A stretch of 64,000 nt of DNA from Bacillota bacterium (GTDB lineage: Bacteria; Bacillota; Clostridia; Lachnospirales; Lachnospiraceae), in NCBI GenBank assembly GCA_023392615.1, contig JAEVYT010000030.1, forward strand, positions 62,001-126,000, in the 5' to 3' direction. The notes below the pieces were generated by a model, which was given only the letters and a program-made list of their open reading frames with translations, ran no database searches and had not been told where the DNA came from. Within the stretch, counting starts at the first letter, position 1, and the number at the start of each line of letters is the position of its first letter. A program made the translations under genes and the position numbers. This document shows positions 43,430 to 51,656 of this stretch, one piece after another.

Positions 43430-43690
43430 ATGCGTTTGAAAGCATTAAATACCGGGATCATAGAAGTTGACCTGCATGGCATGACAAAACATCAGGCAAA
43501 AATCTGTATAGATAACCATTTAAAAAAAGCAAATAGCAGTATATATCGAATCAGAATCATACATGGCTTTCACGGGGGTACGGAATTAAAGGATATGATT
43601 CAGAAGGATTATCGTAAAAATAATAAAGTTGTTAGGGTTGAAATTGGTTTAAATCCGGGAACAACGGATTTAGTATTAAGAGAATTATAA
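43430..43690 (+). CDS. Smr-domain protein
   Basis: An 86-residue stand-alone Smr domain: VDLHGMTKHQAKICIDNHLK, then IRIIHGFHGGTELKDMI. The LDxH-like and HGxG-like (HGFHGG) motifs are those of the MutS2 endonuclease domain, so a nucleic-acid nicking or binding role is possible. Starts 10 bases after the yccF-like gene, with AGGAGAG. Confidence 0.9.
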   Translation: MRLKALNTGIIEVDLHGMTKHQAKICIDNHLKKANSSIYRIRIIHGFHGGTELKDMIQKDYRKNNKVVRVEIGLNPGTTDLVLREL

Positions 43691-43756
43691 AGACCACGGA
43701 TTAGAATTTGGCATTAGGAACTTACATGATGTCAAATATTAATCCGTGGTCTTTCT
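43689..43756. terminator. bidirectional terminator between convergent genes
   Basis: AAAGACCACGGATTA pairs perfectly with TAATCCGTGGTCTTT; an inner ATTTG/CAAAT stem extends it. It serves both the smr unit and the convergent MFS gene. Confidence 0.9.
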
Positions 43757-43805
43757 TCATGGACATATATTTTGTGATGAAAGGGATTATAGCGGATATT
43801 TTTAT

Positions 43806-45002
43806 TTAATCTTTTTCTTTTGTGACACTACGATATAAAAACTGCGAAATGATTATCATTAATGAGATAATAATAATCAAAGCACCCATATATCGATATG
43901 CAGATACTAATCCAAATCGATCAACCAGATAACCGCCAATAATATTACCTACGATACTTCCTAATCCGGTTTGTACAATAGTGAGTACACTTTGTCCTTT
44001 GGATTGGTTTTTGGATTTTACTTTCTTACTGATATAGACTGCTATGCTATAATATACAGTCATAAAGGTCAGTCCATGTAAGAATTGCGCAAATATAACA
44101 AATCCAATTCCTCCGGATGTGATGATAAACATACGAATACCTAATAGAAGACTAGATAGTGCGATCAGTTTCATAGTACTTACCTTGCGCATTATTTTGT
44201 TGATCATAAATAATACAGGAATTTCACTTAAAGCTGCACAACAATTAATCAATGCGATCATATCTTCACTAGTACCAAGCTTTAGTGCATAAACACCCAT
44301 AAAGCTACCGTGAAAGCTGAGGCCTACTTGGGTGATGAAAGCAAATGCCAACATGAAATAAACCTGATTGGATTCAAAAATCTTAAAAAATCCTTGTTTC
44401 TTTTCGCTTGATGAAACTGACATTGTTTTATTCTTATTGATAGATCGCTTCTCATCCTTCGGTAGCCGGGATACAAAGAAAAGCAAAATCATATATCCTA
44501 AAAACCCAAGAAGAAATTGAATATCTGGATTTTTCTTTACAATTCCACCTGCAATGATTACTACAATTGCAAATCCAACCGTTCCGCCCATTCGTATTAT
44601 TGAAAAGTCTAAGCCGTTCTTTTTCGCTAATCGTAAGGTTATCGCATCATTGAGCGGTACAATTGATGTGCTAAAAATGGCGAGTAGTAAAGCTGCAAAG
44701 AAAAAGTTGAAAAAGGAATGCCCGATGTAGTAACTGAACATGGAAAAGGCGCTTCCTAGTATAACCAAGCTAAGGATTAATTTTCGATGGCCTGTCTTGT
44801 CGCTGATAATGGCCCATAAAGGTTGAATAAATATTGCCACAATCGGACCAATAGTAAGTAAGATTCCTATTTCAACGGCATCTAATCCAGCTCTTGAATA
44901 ATAAGCACTTAAAAATGGTGTATAAAGGGAAAAGGAAATGTAAATGGATGCATTAATCAAAAGTAGCGTAGCGCCAAGTTTGCTCCTGCTGCTTAACTTC
45001 AT
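43806..45002 (-). CDS. MFS transporter (MFS_1-like, LacY/PPP type)
   Basis: A 398-residue, twelve-helix transporter with a long basic central loop (KDEKRSINKNKTMS). Opening region KLGATLLLINASIYISFSLY and motif A-like WAIISDKTGHRK (about residues 63-74) suggest the sugar/phenylpropionate-permease-like branch. The substrate is unknown. It is encoded alone on the minus strand; SD AAGGAG precedes the start. Confidence 0.85.
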   Translation of the reverse strand: MKLSSRSKLGATLLLINASIYISFSLYTPFLSAYYSRAGLDAVEIGILLTIGPIVAIFIQPLWAIISDKTGHRKLILSLVILGSAFSMFSYYIGHSFFNFFFAALLLAIFSTSIVPLNDAITLRLAKKNGLDFSIIRMGGTVGFAIVVIIAGGIVKKNPDIQFLLGFLGYMILLFFVSRLPKDEKRSINKNKTMSVSSSEKKQGFFKIFESNQVYFMLAFAFITQVGLSFHGSFMGVYALKLGTSEDMIALINCCAALSEIPVLFMINKIMRKVSTMKLIALSSLLLGIRMFIITSGGIGFVIFAQFLHGLTFMTVYYSIAVYISKKVKSKNQSKGQSVLTIVQTGLGSIVGNIIGGYLVDRFGLVSAYRYMGALIIIISLMIIISQFLYRSVTKEKD

Positions 45003-45338
45003 GTTGTAACTCCTTGCTATTTGATCGGATTTTAAGTTCAGTTTGTATCATACATGAAAACATTCTATTAATAAAGGAAAATTTATTTTTTATTATCATT
45101 TTTATAAGATAGTCTAAATGATATAGGATAGACCATTAGTAGAGGTTATTCTTATATTAAAATATGCATTTTTATTTGCTTTATTATGAAGATGATTGGC
45201 AAAATATCAAAGGCTGTGAATTGACAATTTTAAGCACTTTCTAATCTATTATTAATCTGAAGATATTGTAATTTATGGCAAAAATTAGTATAGTAATTAT
45301 TGTGATATATAAAATAAAAGAAAGAAGTGAATAATTTT
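45003..45338. other. AT-rich divergent intergenic region
   Basis: Contains the start-side regions of the MFS gene (-) and the SPFH gene (+). TTGACA occurs at 45217-45222 but lacks a well-placed -10. No gene seen. Confidence 0.4.
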
Positions 45339-47372
45339 ATGGTAGATCCAATTGCGTTAATAGCAATTATTGTGGTCGGAGCCTTGGTGGCATTATATCT
45401 TTTGATTTTTGTTATCTTCGGCTTAAGAGTAATCTCATCTGATCAGGTGGCAGTAGTAGAAAAGTGGTGGAGCTTTAAAGGATCATTAAAGGATTCGATT
45501 ATCGCTCTTAACGGAGAAGCCGGTTATGCTCCGTCGTTACTCCGTGGTGGTATTCATTTTAAATCAGCTTTGATGTATAAGATTCACAAATATCCGCTGA
45601 TAACGATTCCTCAGGGACAGATAGCTTATATCTTTGCACGTGATGGTAAGCCGTTAGCTCCGACACAGACATTGGGTGCGGTGGTTGCAGAGGCGAACAA
45701 TTTTCAGGACGTAACAGGTTTTCTAAAAAATGGTGGTCAAAGAGGACCTCAGCGTGGAATCTTAAGAGAAGGTACATATGCAATTAACCTGGCACAGTTC
45801 ATTGTTATTACAGCAGGCGAAATTAAAGCAATCTTTAATAGCTCAAAGGGTGAACGTGTAGAATTAGTGAGCATGCAGAAGACTTTGTTAGAAAGAAATG
45901 CATTCAGCCCCGTAATCATCATGGGTCACGGTGGTGAAGCCAGCGATAATATGGGTATTGTCACTGTTCATGATGGTCCGTCCCTTCAGGATGGAGAAAT
46001 TATAGCTCCTTATGTTGGAGAGGAACACTCAAGTTTTCAGGATCCTGAAAAGTTCCTTGAATTAAATGGTAGTAGAGGTAAGCAGATTCAGGTTTTAACT
46101 GATGGTACTTACTATATTAACCGTTTGTTTGCAACAGTAGAGTTTCGTCCAAAGACTGTAGTACCGATTGGTTATGTTGGTGTTGTTGTTTCCTTTTTTG
46201 GCAAAGAAGGGGTGGATACGACCGGTTCGGAATATAAGCATGGTGAGTTGGTAGGTGCTGGATGTAAAGGTGTATTAGAGAAGCCTTTGATGCCTGGTAA
46301 ATATGCTTTTAATACCGATGCCGGCAAGGTGGTTTTGGTTCCGACTATAAACATCATCTTAAAATGGAATAAGGATGAAATAGGTTCCCACAAATATGAT
46401 GAGAACCTGACAGAAGTAGATATTATTACAAAAGACGCATTTGAGCCGTCATTACCGTTATCCGTGGTTATGCACATTGATTATAAACAGGCACCTTGGG
46501 TAATTCAACGTTTTGGTGATATCAATTTGTTGGTTAATCAATCTCTCGATCCATTGGTAAGTGCATACTTTAAAGATGTAGCTCAAACAAAGACTTTAAT
46601 TGAATTAATTCAGGAACGTAGTGAGATTCGTGAAAGAGCACTTGGAGAGATGAAGGAGAAATTCGCAAAATACAATCTTCAATTAGAAGAAGTATTAATC
46701 GGAACTCCGAGGTCTCAGGTGGCAGACGTTCAGATAGAGAATATATTAACACAATTGCGAGAAAGACAGATAGCGGAAGAGAAAAAGGTTACTTACCAGA
46801 AACAGCAGTCCGCTGCAGAAAGTGAGAAATCTCTTCGTGAGGCGCAAGCGATTGCAGAACAGCAAAGCTTCCTCACAAAATCCAAGATTCAGATCGACAT
46901 CGAACGTAATAGTGGTGCTGCTCTTGCATCCAAGGCAGAACAAGAAGCAAATCAGATTGTTGCATTAGCGAAAGCGAATGCTTCGAGAATAACTCTAGAA
47001 GGTGAAGCGGAAGCATCCAAAGAATCCAATGTCGGTTTAGCGAAGGCTCGAGCAATTGATGCACAGGTTAAAGCATACGGTGGTGCTGAGTTCCGAGTTA
47101 TTCAAGAAGTAACCGATAAATTGTCCGATGCAATTAAGAGTGCGAAGGTAGATATCGTACCGAAGACTGTAGTAAATATGGGTGGAAGCGAAAAAGATGG
47201 TAACAATAGCAGTACCATTCTTGATACTCTTCTGAAATTCATCACCATGGAGAAGATGGGCGTGAAAATCACCGAAGAACCGGAATCCTCCTTACAGCTA
47301 GTTGCTCCAACCGTTGAAAATTCAGCTGAAGTAGCTGCAACAAACGTACAAGATAGTGAAGTAAAAGAATAA
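45339..47372 (+). CDS. large SPFH/flotillin-family membrane protein
   Basis: A 677-residue protein. An N-terminal membrane helix (LIAIIVVGALVALYLLIFVI) is followed by an SPFH/Band 7 region, in an extended form with long insertions between residues 60 and 330. The C-terminal third is a flotillin-type alanine/glutamate-rich coiled coil (KSLREAQAIAEQQSFLTKSK; EGEAEASKESNVGLAKARAI) ending in a Gly/Ser-rich tail. It probably scaffolds membrane domains and is a second flotillin besides FloA. Start taken at ATG 45339; GTG 45327 is possible. No NfeD gene adjoins it. Confidence 0.87.
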   Translation: MVDPIALIAIIVVGALVALYLLIFVIFGLRVISSDQVAVVEKWWSFKGSLKDSIIALNGEAGYAPSLLRGGIHFKSALMYKIHKYPLITIPQGQIAYIFARDGKPLAPTQTLGAVVAEANNFQDVTGFLKNGGQRGPQRGILREGTYAINLAQFIVITAGEIKAIFNSSKGERVELVSMQKTLLERNAFSPVIIMGHGGEASDNMGIVTVHDGPSLQDGEIIAPYVGEEHSSFQDPEKFLELNGSRGKQIQVLTDGTYYINRLFATVEFRPKTVVPIGYVGVVVSFFGKEGVDTTGSEYKHGELVGAGCKGVLEKPLMPGKYAFNTDAGKVVLVPTINIILKWNKDEIGSHKYDENLTEVDIITKDAFEPSLPLSVVMHIDYKQAPWVIQRFGDINLLVNQSLDPLVSAYFKDVAQTKTLIELIQERSEIRERALGEMKEKFAKYNLQLEEVLIGTPRSQVADVQIENILTQLRERQIAEEKKVTYQKQQSAAESEKSLREAQAIAEQQSFLTKSKIQIDIERNSGAALASKAEQEANQIVALAKANASRITLEGEAEASKESNVGLAKARAIDAQVKAYGGAEFRVIQEVTDKLSDAIKSAKVDIVPKTVVNMGGSEKDGNNSSTILDTLLKFITMEKMGVKITEEPESSLQLVAPTVENSAEVAATNVQDSEVKE

Positions 47373-47431
47373 TTATATGTATTGATGTGAGTAAAAAGCC
47401 ACCAATAACATAAGTAAGTTTTAAGTAATAC

Positions 47432-47473
47432 GAAACAGCCGGAGTTGATAGAAGATTAACTTCGGCTGTTTCA
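47432..47473 (+). terminator. hairpin after SPFH gene
   Basis: GAAACAGCCGGAGTT pairs with AACTTCGGCTGTTTC with one bulge-like mismatch; the T tract is short. Confidence 0.65.
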
Positions 47474-47618
47474 ATGATAAGTATTCAATCACAAAGAAAA
47501 AGTAAAGAAAATCAGAGTCAATATATGTGAAATGAAATTGATAGCCTTAAGAATGATAGCCCCAATTACGTATGAATGTTATACAAAAGATTAATTATAA
47601 TAAAGGATGGAGAATTAT

Positions 47619-47891
47619 ATGAAAGCAAGAATATTAGTAAGAAGAATCTCGTTATTTTGCCTATTCACCTCTATATTACTGGGTTTCGTGGCCATAATGC
47701 TTCGAATTGGGATATTAGTGTTTATCAGTGTTCCGTTATTAGTAACATATATATTAATTTCATTATTATTTTGGAGATGCCCTCATTGTAAAGAAAGATT
47801 GCCAATGAGGTTTAATATGAAAGATGAAGAATATATTAATGATGTTGACGGATATTATATATGTCCACACTGCAATAAAGAAATTTATTAG
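47619..47891 (+). CDS. small membrane protein with C-terminal zinc ribbon
   Basis: A 90-residue protein: two hydrophobic segments (ISLFCLFTSILLGFVAIMLR and ILVFISVPLLVTYILISLLF), then CPHCKERL and YYICPHCNKEIY, a CxxC-CxxC zinc ribbon of about 30 residues. Start ATG 47619, six bases after GGAG. Function unknown; it has no evident operon partner. Confidence 0.75.
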   Translation: MKARILVRRISLFCLFTSILLGFVAIMLRIGILVFISVPLLVTYILISLLFWRCPHCKERLPMRFNMKDEEYINDVDGYYICPHCNKEIY

Positions 47892-48059
47892 ATATTCTAT
47901 TTAAGGATTGAATATGGGATCATATATGGTATATGCATCTCCATAGAATATAGAATTATACTATGGCATGTTGTCGAAATAAGACACCTTAGTAGTGCTA
48001 GTAAAGTACAACGAGTTTTAAAATAGCATACCGCTACCTAAACTTCTGCCGACAACCGT

Positions 48060-48100
48060 CCCTAGAACAACTGTTATCCCTAGAACAGCATACCTAGAAC
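48060..48100 (+). repeat. three CCTAGAAC direct repeats upstream of glnA promoter
   Basis: CCCTAGAACA at 48060-48069 and 48078-48087, and CCTAGAAC at 48093-48100, immediately upstream of the -35 element. Position suggests activator or repressor sites. Confidence 0.65.
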
Positions 48101-48106
48101 TATATG

Positions 48107-48134
48107 TTGACAGATATGTTAATACTTGTATAAT
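48107..48134 (+). promoter_or_regulatory. glnA distal promoter
   Basis: TTGACA at 48107-48112, 16-bp spacer, TATAAT at 48129-48134. Confidence 0.75.
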
Positions 48135-48139
48135 AAGAA

Positions 48140-48272
48140 TGATAGCAATGACAATACAGCAGATAAGTAATTCGACTTATAAAATCATGTTGACAAATTG
48201 GTAACGCTGCTGTTATTATCTTAGATAATATGGACAAAGGCGTTCCGATACATGGAAACTTTGTCTTTTTTT
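48140..48272 (+). promoter_or_regulatory. glnA leader with pre-gene terminator (attenuator)
   Basis: The RNA holds ATAAGT-AATTCG-ACTTAT (6-bp stem, six-base loop), a long-range ACAGCAG/CTGCTGT pairing, TATTATC-TTA-GATAATA, and finally the terminator GACAAAG (48233-48239) pairing with CTTTGTC (48259-48265) around GTTCC-GATACAT-GGAA, followed by seven T. The terminator ends about 50 bases before the glnA start, so read-through must be controlled. CGATACATGGAA at 48246-48257 matches the P-II leader. Confidence 0.72.
48190..48219 (+). promoter_or_regulatory. glnA proximal promoter candidate
   Basis: TTGACA at 48190-48195, then TATTAT at 48214-48219 with an 18-bp spacer. It would start a much shorter leader than the distal promoter. 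Confidence 0.5.
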
Positions 48273-48323
48273 GTTTTCATATCTAAAGAATAATCTCATA
48301 CAAATAAGTAAGGAGTGGTGAAA

Positions 48324-49655
48324 ATGAAACATTATACGAAACAGGAAATTCTAAAAATGGTGAAAGAAGATGACGTAGAATTTATCCGTTTACAGTTCAC
48401 AGACATGTTCGGAAATTTAAAGAATGTAGCTATCACTACAGGACAATTGGAAAAAGCATTAAATAACCAATGTATGTTTGACGGATCTTCCATTGAAGGA
48501 TTTGTTAGAATTGAAGAATCAGATATGTACCTCCATCCGGATCTAGACACTTACGTTACCTTCCCGTGGAGACCGCAGCAAGGGAAAGTAGCACGCTTTA
48601 TTTGTGATGTTTATACCACTGACAATAAACCTTTTGAGGGTGATCCAAGACATATTCTTAGAAAAGTAATTCAAGAAGCTGGGGAGATGGGTTACACCTT
48701 TGATGTTGGACCAGAATTAGAGTTTTTCTTATTTAATATGGAAGAAAATGGTCAGCCTACTACTATGACCTTTGAAAAAGCCGGTTATTTTGATCTTGGT
48801 CCTCTTGATTTTGGAGAAAACGCAAGACGTGATATCGTACTTACCTTAGAGGATATGGGAATTACAGTTGAGGCATCTCATCATGAAGTAGCGCCGGCTC
48901 AGCATGAAATTGATATCAGATATAGTGATGCATTAACCACCGCGGATAATATCATGACCTTTAAGCTGGTAGCTCGTACTATCGCAAAACGCCATGGCCT
49001 TCATGCGACCTTTATGCCTAAGCCAAAGTTTGGTGTGGATGGTTCGGGAATGCATGTGAATATGTCTCTAAAAAAAGAAGGAAAGAATATTTTCGATGAT
49101 CCGGATGATAAATTAGGACTTAGTAAAGAAGCTTATCATTTCATGGCTGGTATCATGAAACACGTAAAGAGTATGACCGCAATCTTGAATCCGTTGGTTA
49201 ATTCTTACAAAAGAATTGTGCCTAACTTCGAAGCGCCGGTTTATATCGCTTGGTCTGCATCCAATCGAAGCCCATTGATTCGTATTCCTTCCGGTCGCGG
49301 TAGCTCTGCAAGAATTGAGTTAAGATGTCCGGATCCGTCAGCAAATCCGTACCTAACGCTAGCAGTATGCTTGGCAGCAGGACTTGATGGTATTAAAAAT
49401 CAACTTACGCCTCCGGTAAGTGTTGATAAGAATATATTTGCCCTCTCTGATGAAGAAAAAAGTGAGTTAGGGGTAGAACGTCTACCTGCTAATTTGAATG
49501 AAGCAATAATAGAGCTTGAGAAGAGTGATTTTATAAAGAATGTTCTAGGAGAGCATGTAAGTAAGAAATACATTGCTGCAAAGAAGATGGAATATGATAA
49601 CTATCGTACCCAGGTTACACCTTGGGAAATCGATCAATATTTATATCGTATATAA
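48324..49655 (+). CDS. glnA: glutamine synthetase type I
   Basis: A 443-residue GSI-alpha enzyme: condenses glutamate and ammonia. Metal/ATP-site motifs are MFDGSSIEGF, EFFLFN, HHEVAPAQHEID, FGVDGSGMHVNMSL and PSGRGSSARIELRCPDPSANPY. It lacks the adenylylation insert of the beta type, so control is at transcription and by feedback. Start ATG 48324 follows AGGAG; two GTGs overlap the SD. It is preceded by an attenuator and followed by an ANTAR protein gene 50 bases downstream. Confidence 0.96.
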   Translation: MKHYTKQEILKMVKEDDVEFIRLQFTDMFGNLKNVAITTGQLEKALNNQCMFDGSSIEGFVRIEESDMYLHPDLDTYVTFPWRPQQGKVARFICDVYTTDNKPFEGDPRHILRKVIQEAGEMGYTFDVGPELEFFLFNMEENGQPTTMTFEKAGYFDLGPLDFGENARRDIVLTLEDMGITVEASHHEVAPAQHEIDIRYSDALTTADNIMTFKLVARTIAKRHGLHATFMPKPKFGVDGSGMHVNMSLKKEGKNIFDDPDDKLGLSKEAYHFMAGIMKHVKSMTAILNPLVNSYKRIVPNFEAPVYIAWSASNRSPLIRIPSGRGSSARIELRCPDPSANPYLTLAVCLAAGLDGIKNQLTPPVSVDKNIFALSDEEKSELGVERLPANLNEAIIELEKSDFIKNVLGEHVSKKYIAAKKMEYDNYRTQVTPWEIDQYLYRI

Positions 49656-49705
49656 TCTGTACATCTCATAATATTTCGGTTTGAAAAGGATGGAGGTGGG
49701 CAGAT

Positions 49706-50254
49706 GTGTATAGTATTATAGTTGGTTTTCCAAAACAAGAGGATGCCAATAATATTAAAAATGTACTGGTCAGGAATGGTTTTAACTGTACTGACGCATG
49801 TACACTGGGTTCTAAGGTTATTAGTATGGCGAATGATCTAGACGAAGGAATTGTTGTATGTGGTTATCGATTTTCCGATATGCATTATAGTGAACTGAAT
49901 AACTATTTACCCAAAGGGTTTGAAATGCTATTAATAGCATCGCCTGAAAAATTGGAGTTCTGTCAAGATAGCAATATTGTCTGTTTACCTATGCCGATAA
50001 AGACGCATGATCTACTGAATACATTGCAAATGATGTCATATCAGTATCAGCGGAAGAAGAAGAAGGAAAAGGATCGCCCCAAGGAGCGAACAGAGGAAGA
50101 AAAAGCGTTAATCAGGAAAGCTAAATTAGTATTAATGGATCGAAATAACATGACGGAAGAAGAAGCCCATAGATATCTTCAAAAAACTAGTATGGATAGC
50201 GGTACAAATTTGGTTGAAATGTCGGAAATGGTACTAAAGATGTTTTATTCATAA
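49706..50254 (+). CDS. ANTAR-domain RNA-binding antiterminator (NitR-like)
   Basis: A 182-residue protein. Residues 1-115 have the receiver fold but are degenerate: VVCGYRFSDM stands where the phosphorylated Asp motif should be, while the LPMPIK lysine remains. Residues about 125-181 form the three-helix ANTAR domain (EEKALIRKAKLVLMDRNNMT, EEEAHRYLQKTSMDSG, EMSEMVLKMF) that binds paired hairpins in leader RNA and prevents termination. Start is GTG 49706 after GGAGGTGG; the overlapping ATG is out of frame. Location behind glnA matches NitR of solvent clostridia and suggests control of glnA and perhaps P-II leaders. Confidence 0.9.
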   Translation: MYSIIVGFPKQEDANNIKNVLVRNGFNCTDACTLGSKVISMANDLDEGIVVCGYRFSDMHYSELNNYLPKGFEMLLIASPEKLEFCQDSNIVCLPMPIKTHDLLNTLQMMSYQYQRKKKKEKDRPKERTEEEKALIRKAKLVLMDRNNMTEEEAHRYLQKTSMDSGTNLVEMSEMVLKMFYS

Positions 50255-50324
50255 TGCGGAAATCTTAAGACTGTTTTGAAGAGTAATCATGTCATGGCGT
50301 TGTGTCTGATATAATCAATATATT

Positions 50325-50460
50325 AAGGGGATGTCACATAATAATAATTCTTTTTAGGAACAATGTTATTTGCCTCATACACAGGTTGGAAGTCTTCCAA
50401 ACAGTGCATTATGGCAATATAGCATTGATTCTACGAATTATATATTTGCGACATCTCCTT
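50325..50460. repeat. fold-back repeat element, short inverted copy
   Basis: Ends AAGGGGATGTC and GACATCTCCTT pair (10 of 11). The left arm (GGAACAATGTTAT, ACACAGGTTGGAAG) is the reverse complement of the right arm of the 40.5-kb element, and the right arm (CTTCCAAACAGTGCATTATG, GCAATATAGCATTG) that of its left arm. Only two bases lie between the arms. It may also terminate the glnA-ANTAR transcript. Confidence 0.82.
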
Positions 50461-50568
50461 TTTCATGTGCAGAATTTATTTGTACAAAGTGATAAATTTA
50501 ATATATACACTTGGCATCAAAATATAACTGAGCGCATGCCTTGTTCTTCTATTATTGAAAAATGTGTC

Positions 50569-50597
50569 TTTACCGTTTGGTAGGTTTTTGATATAAT
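50569..50597 (+). promoter_or_regulatory. dapF promoter
   Basis: TTTACC at 50569-50574, 17-bp spacer, TATAAT at 50592-50597. Confidence 0.7.
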
Positions 50598-50691
50598 GGC
50601 ATATAATGATTGGAAATATCGGAAAAAGGATTATGATTGTATTTGCAGGGCATCTTAAATATATGGATGTGTTGAAAGGTTGGTGGCTTAA

Positions 50692-51525
50692 ATGAAATTT
50701 ACAAAAATGCACGGCTGTGGTAATGACTATGTATACGTTGATTGCACACAGACAACAATGGAAAATATACCGGAGATTTCGATTAAGGTGAGCGATCGAC
50801 ATTTTGGAATCGGATCTGACGGTTTGATTTTGATAAAATCCTCTGATGTAGCAGATTTTTGTATGGATATGTACAATAATGACGGTTCTAGAGGTAAGAT
50901 GTGTGGTAATGGTATTCGTTGCGTTGGAAAATATGTATATGACCATGGTTTAACAAATAAGACCTCATTAACAATAGAAACGTTAAGTGGAATTAAGGAA
51001 CTGGAGTTAACTGTTGAAGATGGAAAAGTTGCTTATGTTACTGTGAATATGGGAAGTCCAATTACGAAACCTTCTGATATTCCAGTGATATCCAATAAAG
51101 ACATTGTTATAAGTGAACCAATTACTGTCGGTGATGAGAGTTATAAGATTACCTGCATATCAATGGGAAATCCTCATGCGGTTGTATATGTGGAGGATCC
51201 ATCAAAACTTGAATTGGAGAAGATAGGGCCAAAATTTGATTTTCATGAAGTGTTTCCAGAGAGAGTCAATACGGAATTTGTTAGGGTGATTGATCGTAGT
51301 CACATTGAGATGAGAGTATGGGAGCGCGGTTCCGGTGAAACTTTAGCATGTGGTACAGGTGCTTGTGCAAGTGCGATGGCAAGTATATTAAACGGTTATA
51401 CCGATAATGAAGTTACTGTAACTTTACTTGGTGGAGAGCTCAAAATAAGGTATGACAAAGAAAGCAATACTATATTTATGACTGGTCCGGCGACGGAAGT
51501 ATTTAGTGGGGAGATTAATTTATAA
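50692..51525 (+). CDS. dapF: diaminopimelate epimerase
   Basis: A 277-residue cofactor-free epimerase converting LL- to meso-diaminopimelate for lysine and peptidoglycan. Both catalytic cysteines are present: GSRGKMCGNGIRC and ETLACGTGACA. KFTKMHGCGNDYV is the standard N-terminus. The next gene encodes DapL, whose product is its substrate. Confidence 0.97.
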   Translation: MKFTKMHGCGNDYVYVDCTQTTMENIPEISIKVSDRHFGIGSDGLILIKSSDVADFCMDMYNNDGSRGKMCGNGIRCVGKYVYDHGLTNKTSLTIETLSGIKELELTVEDGKVAYVTVNMGSPITKPSDIPVISNKDIVISEPITVGDESYKITCISMGNPHAVVYVEDPSKLELEKIGPKFDFHEVFPERVNTEFVRVIDRSHIEMRVWERGSGETLACGTGACASAMASILNGYTDNEVTVTLLGGELKIRYDKESNTIFMTGPATEVFSGEINL

Positions 51526-51656
51526 TCAAAAAAAATCTTCCAATAATCTTTTGTAATTCATAAGAATTAAATAATATATAGATGGAAAGTATGAAGATTG
51601 TCCGGAATAATATTTAGGCTTGATCACATACATTTTCCCGGAAAGGTCTGGTTATT

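Noticed and set aside
50302..50583. 93-residue open frame after the ANTAR gene
   Set aside because: Runs across the short fold-back element and the dapF promoter; no SD.
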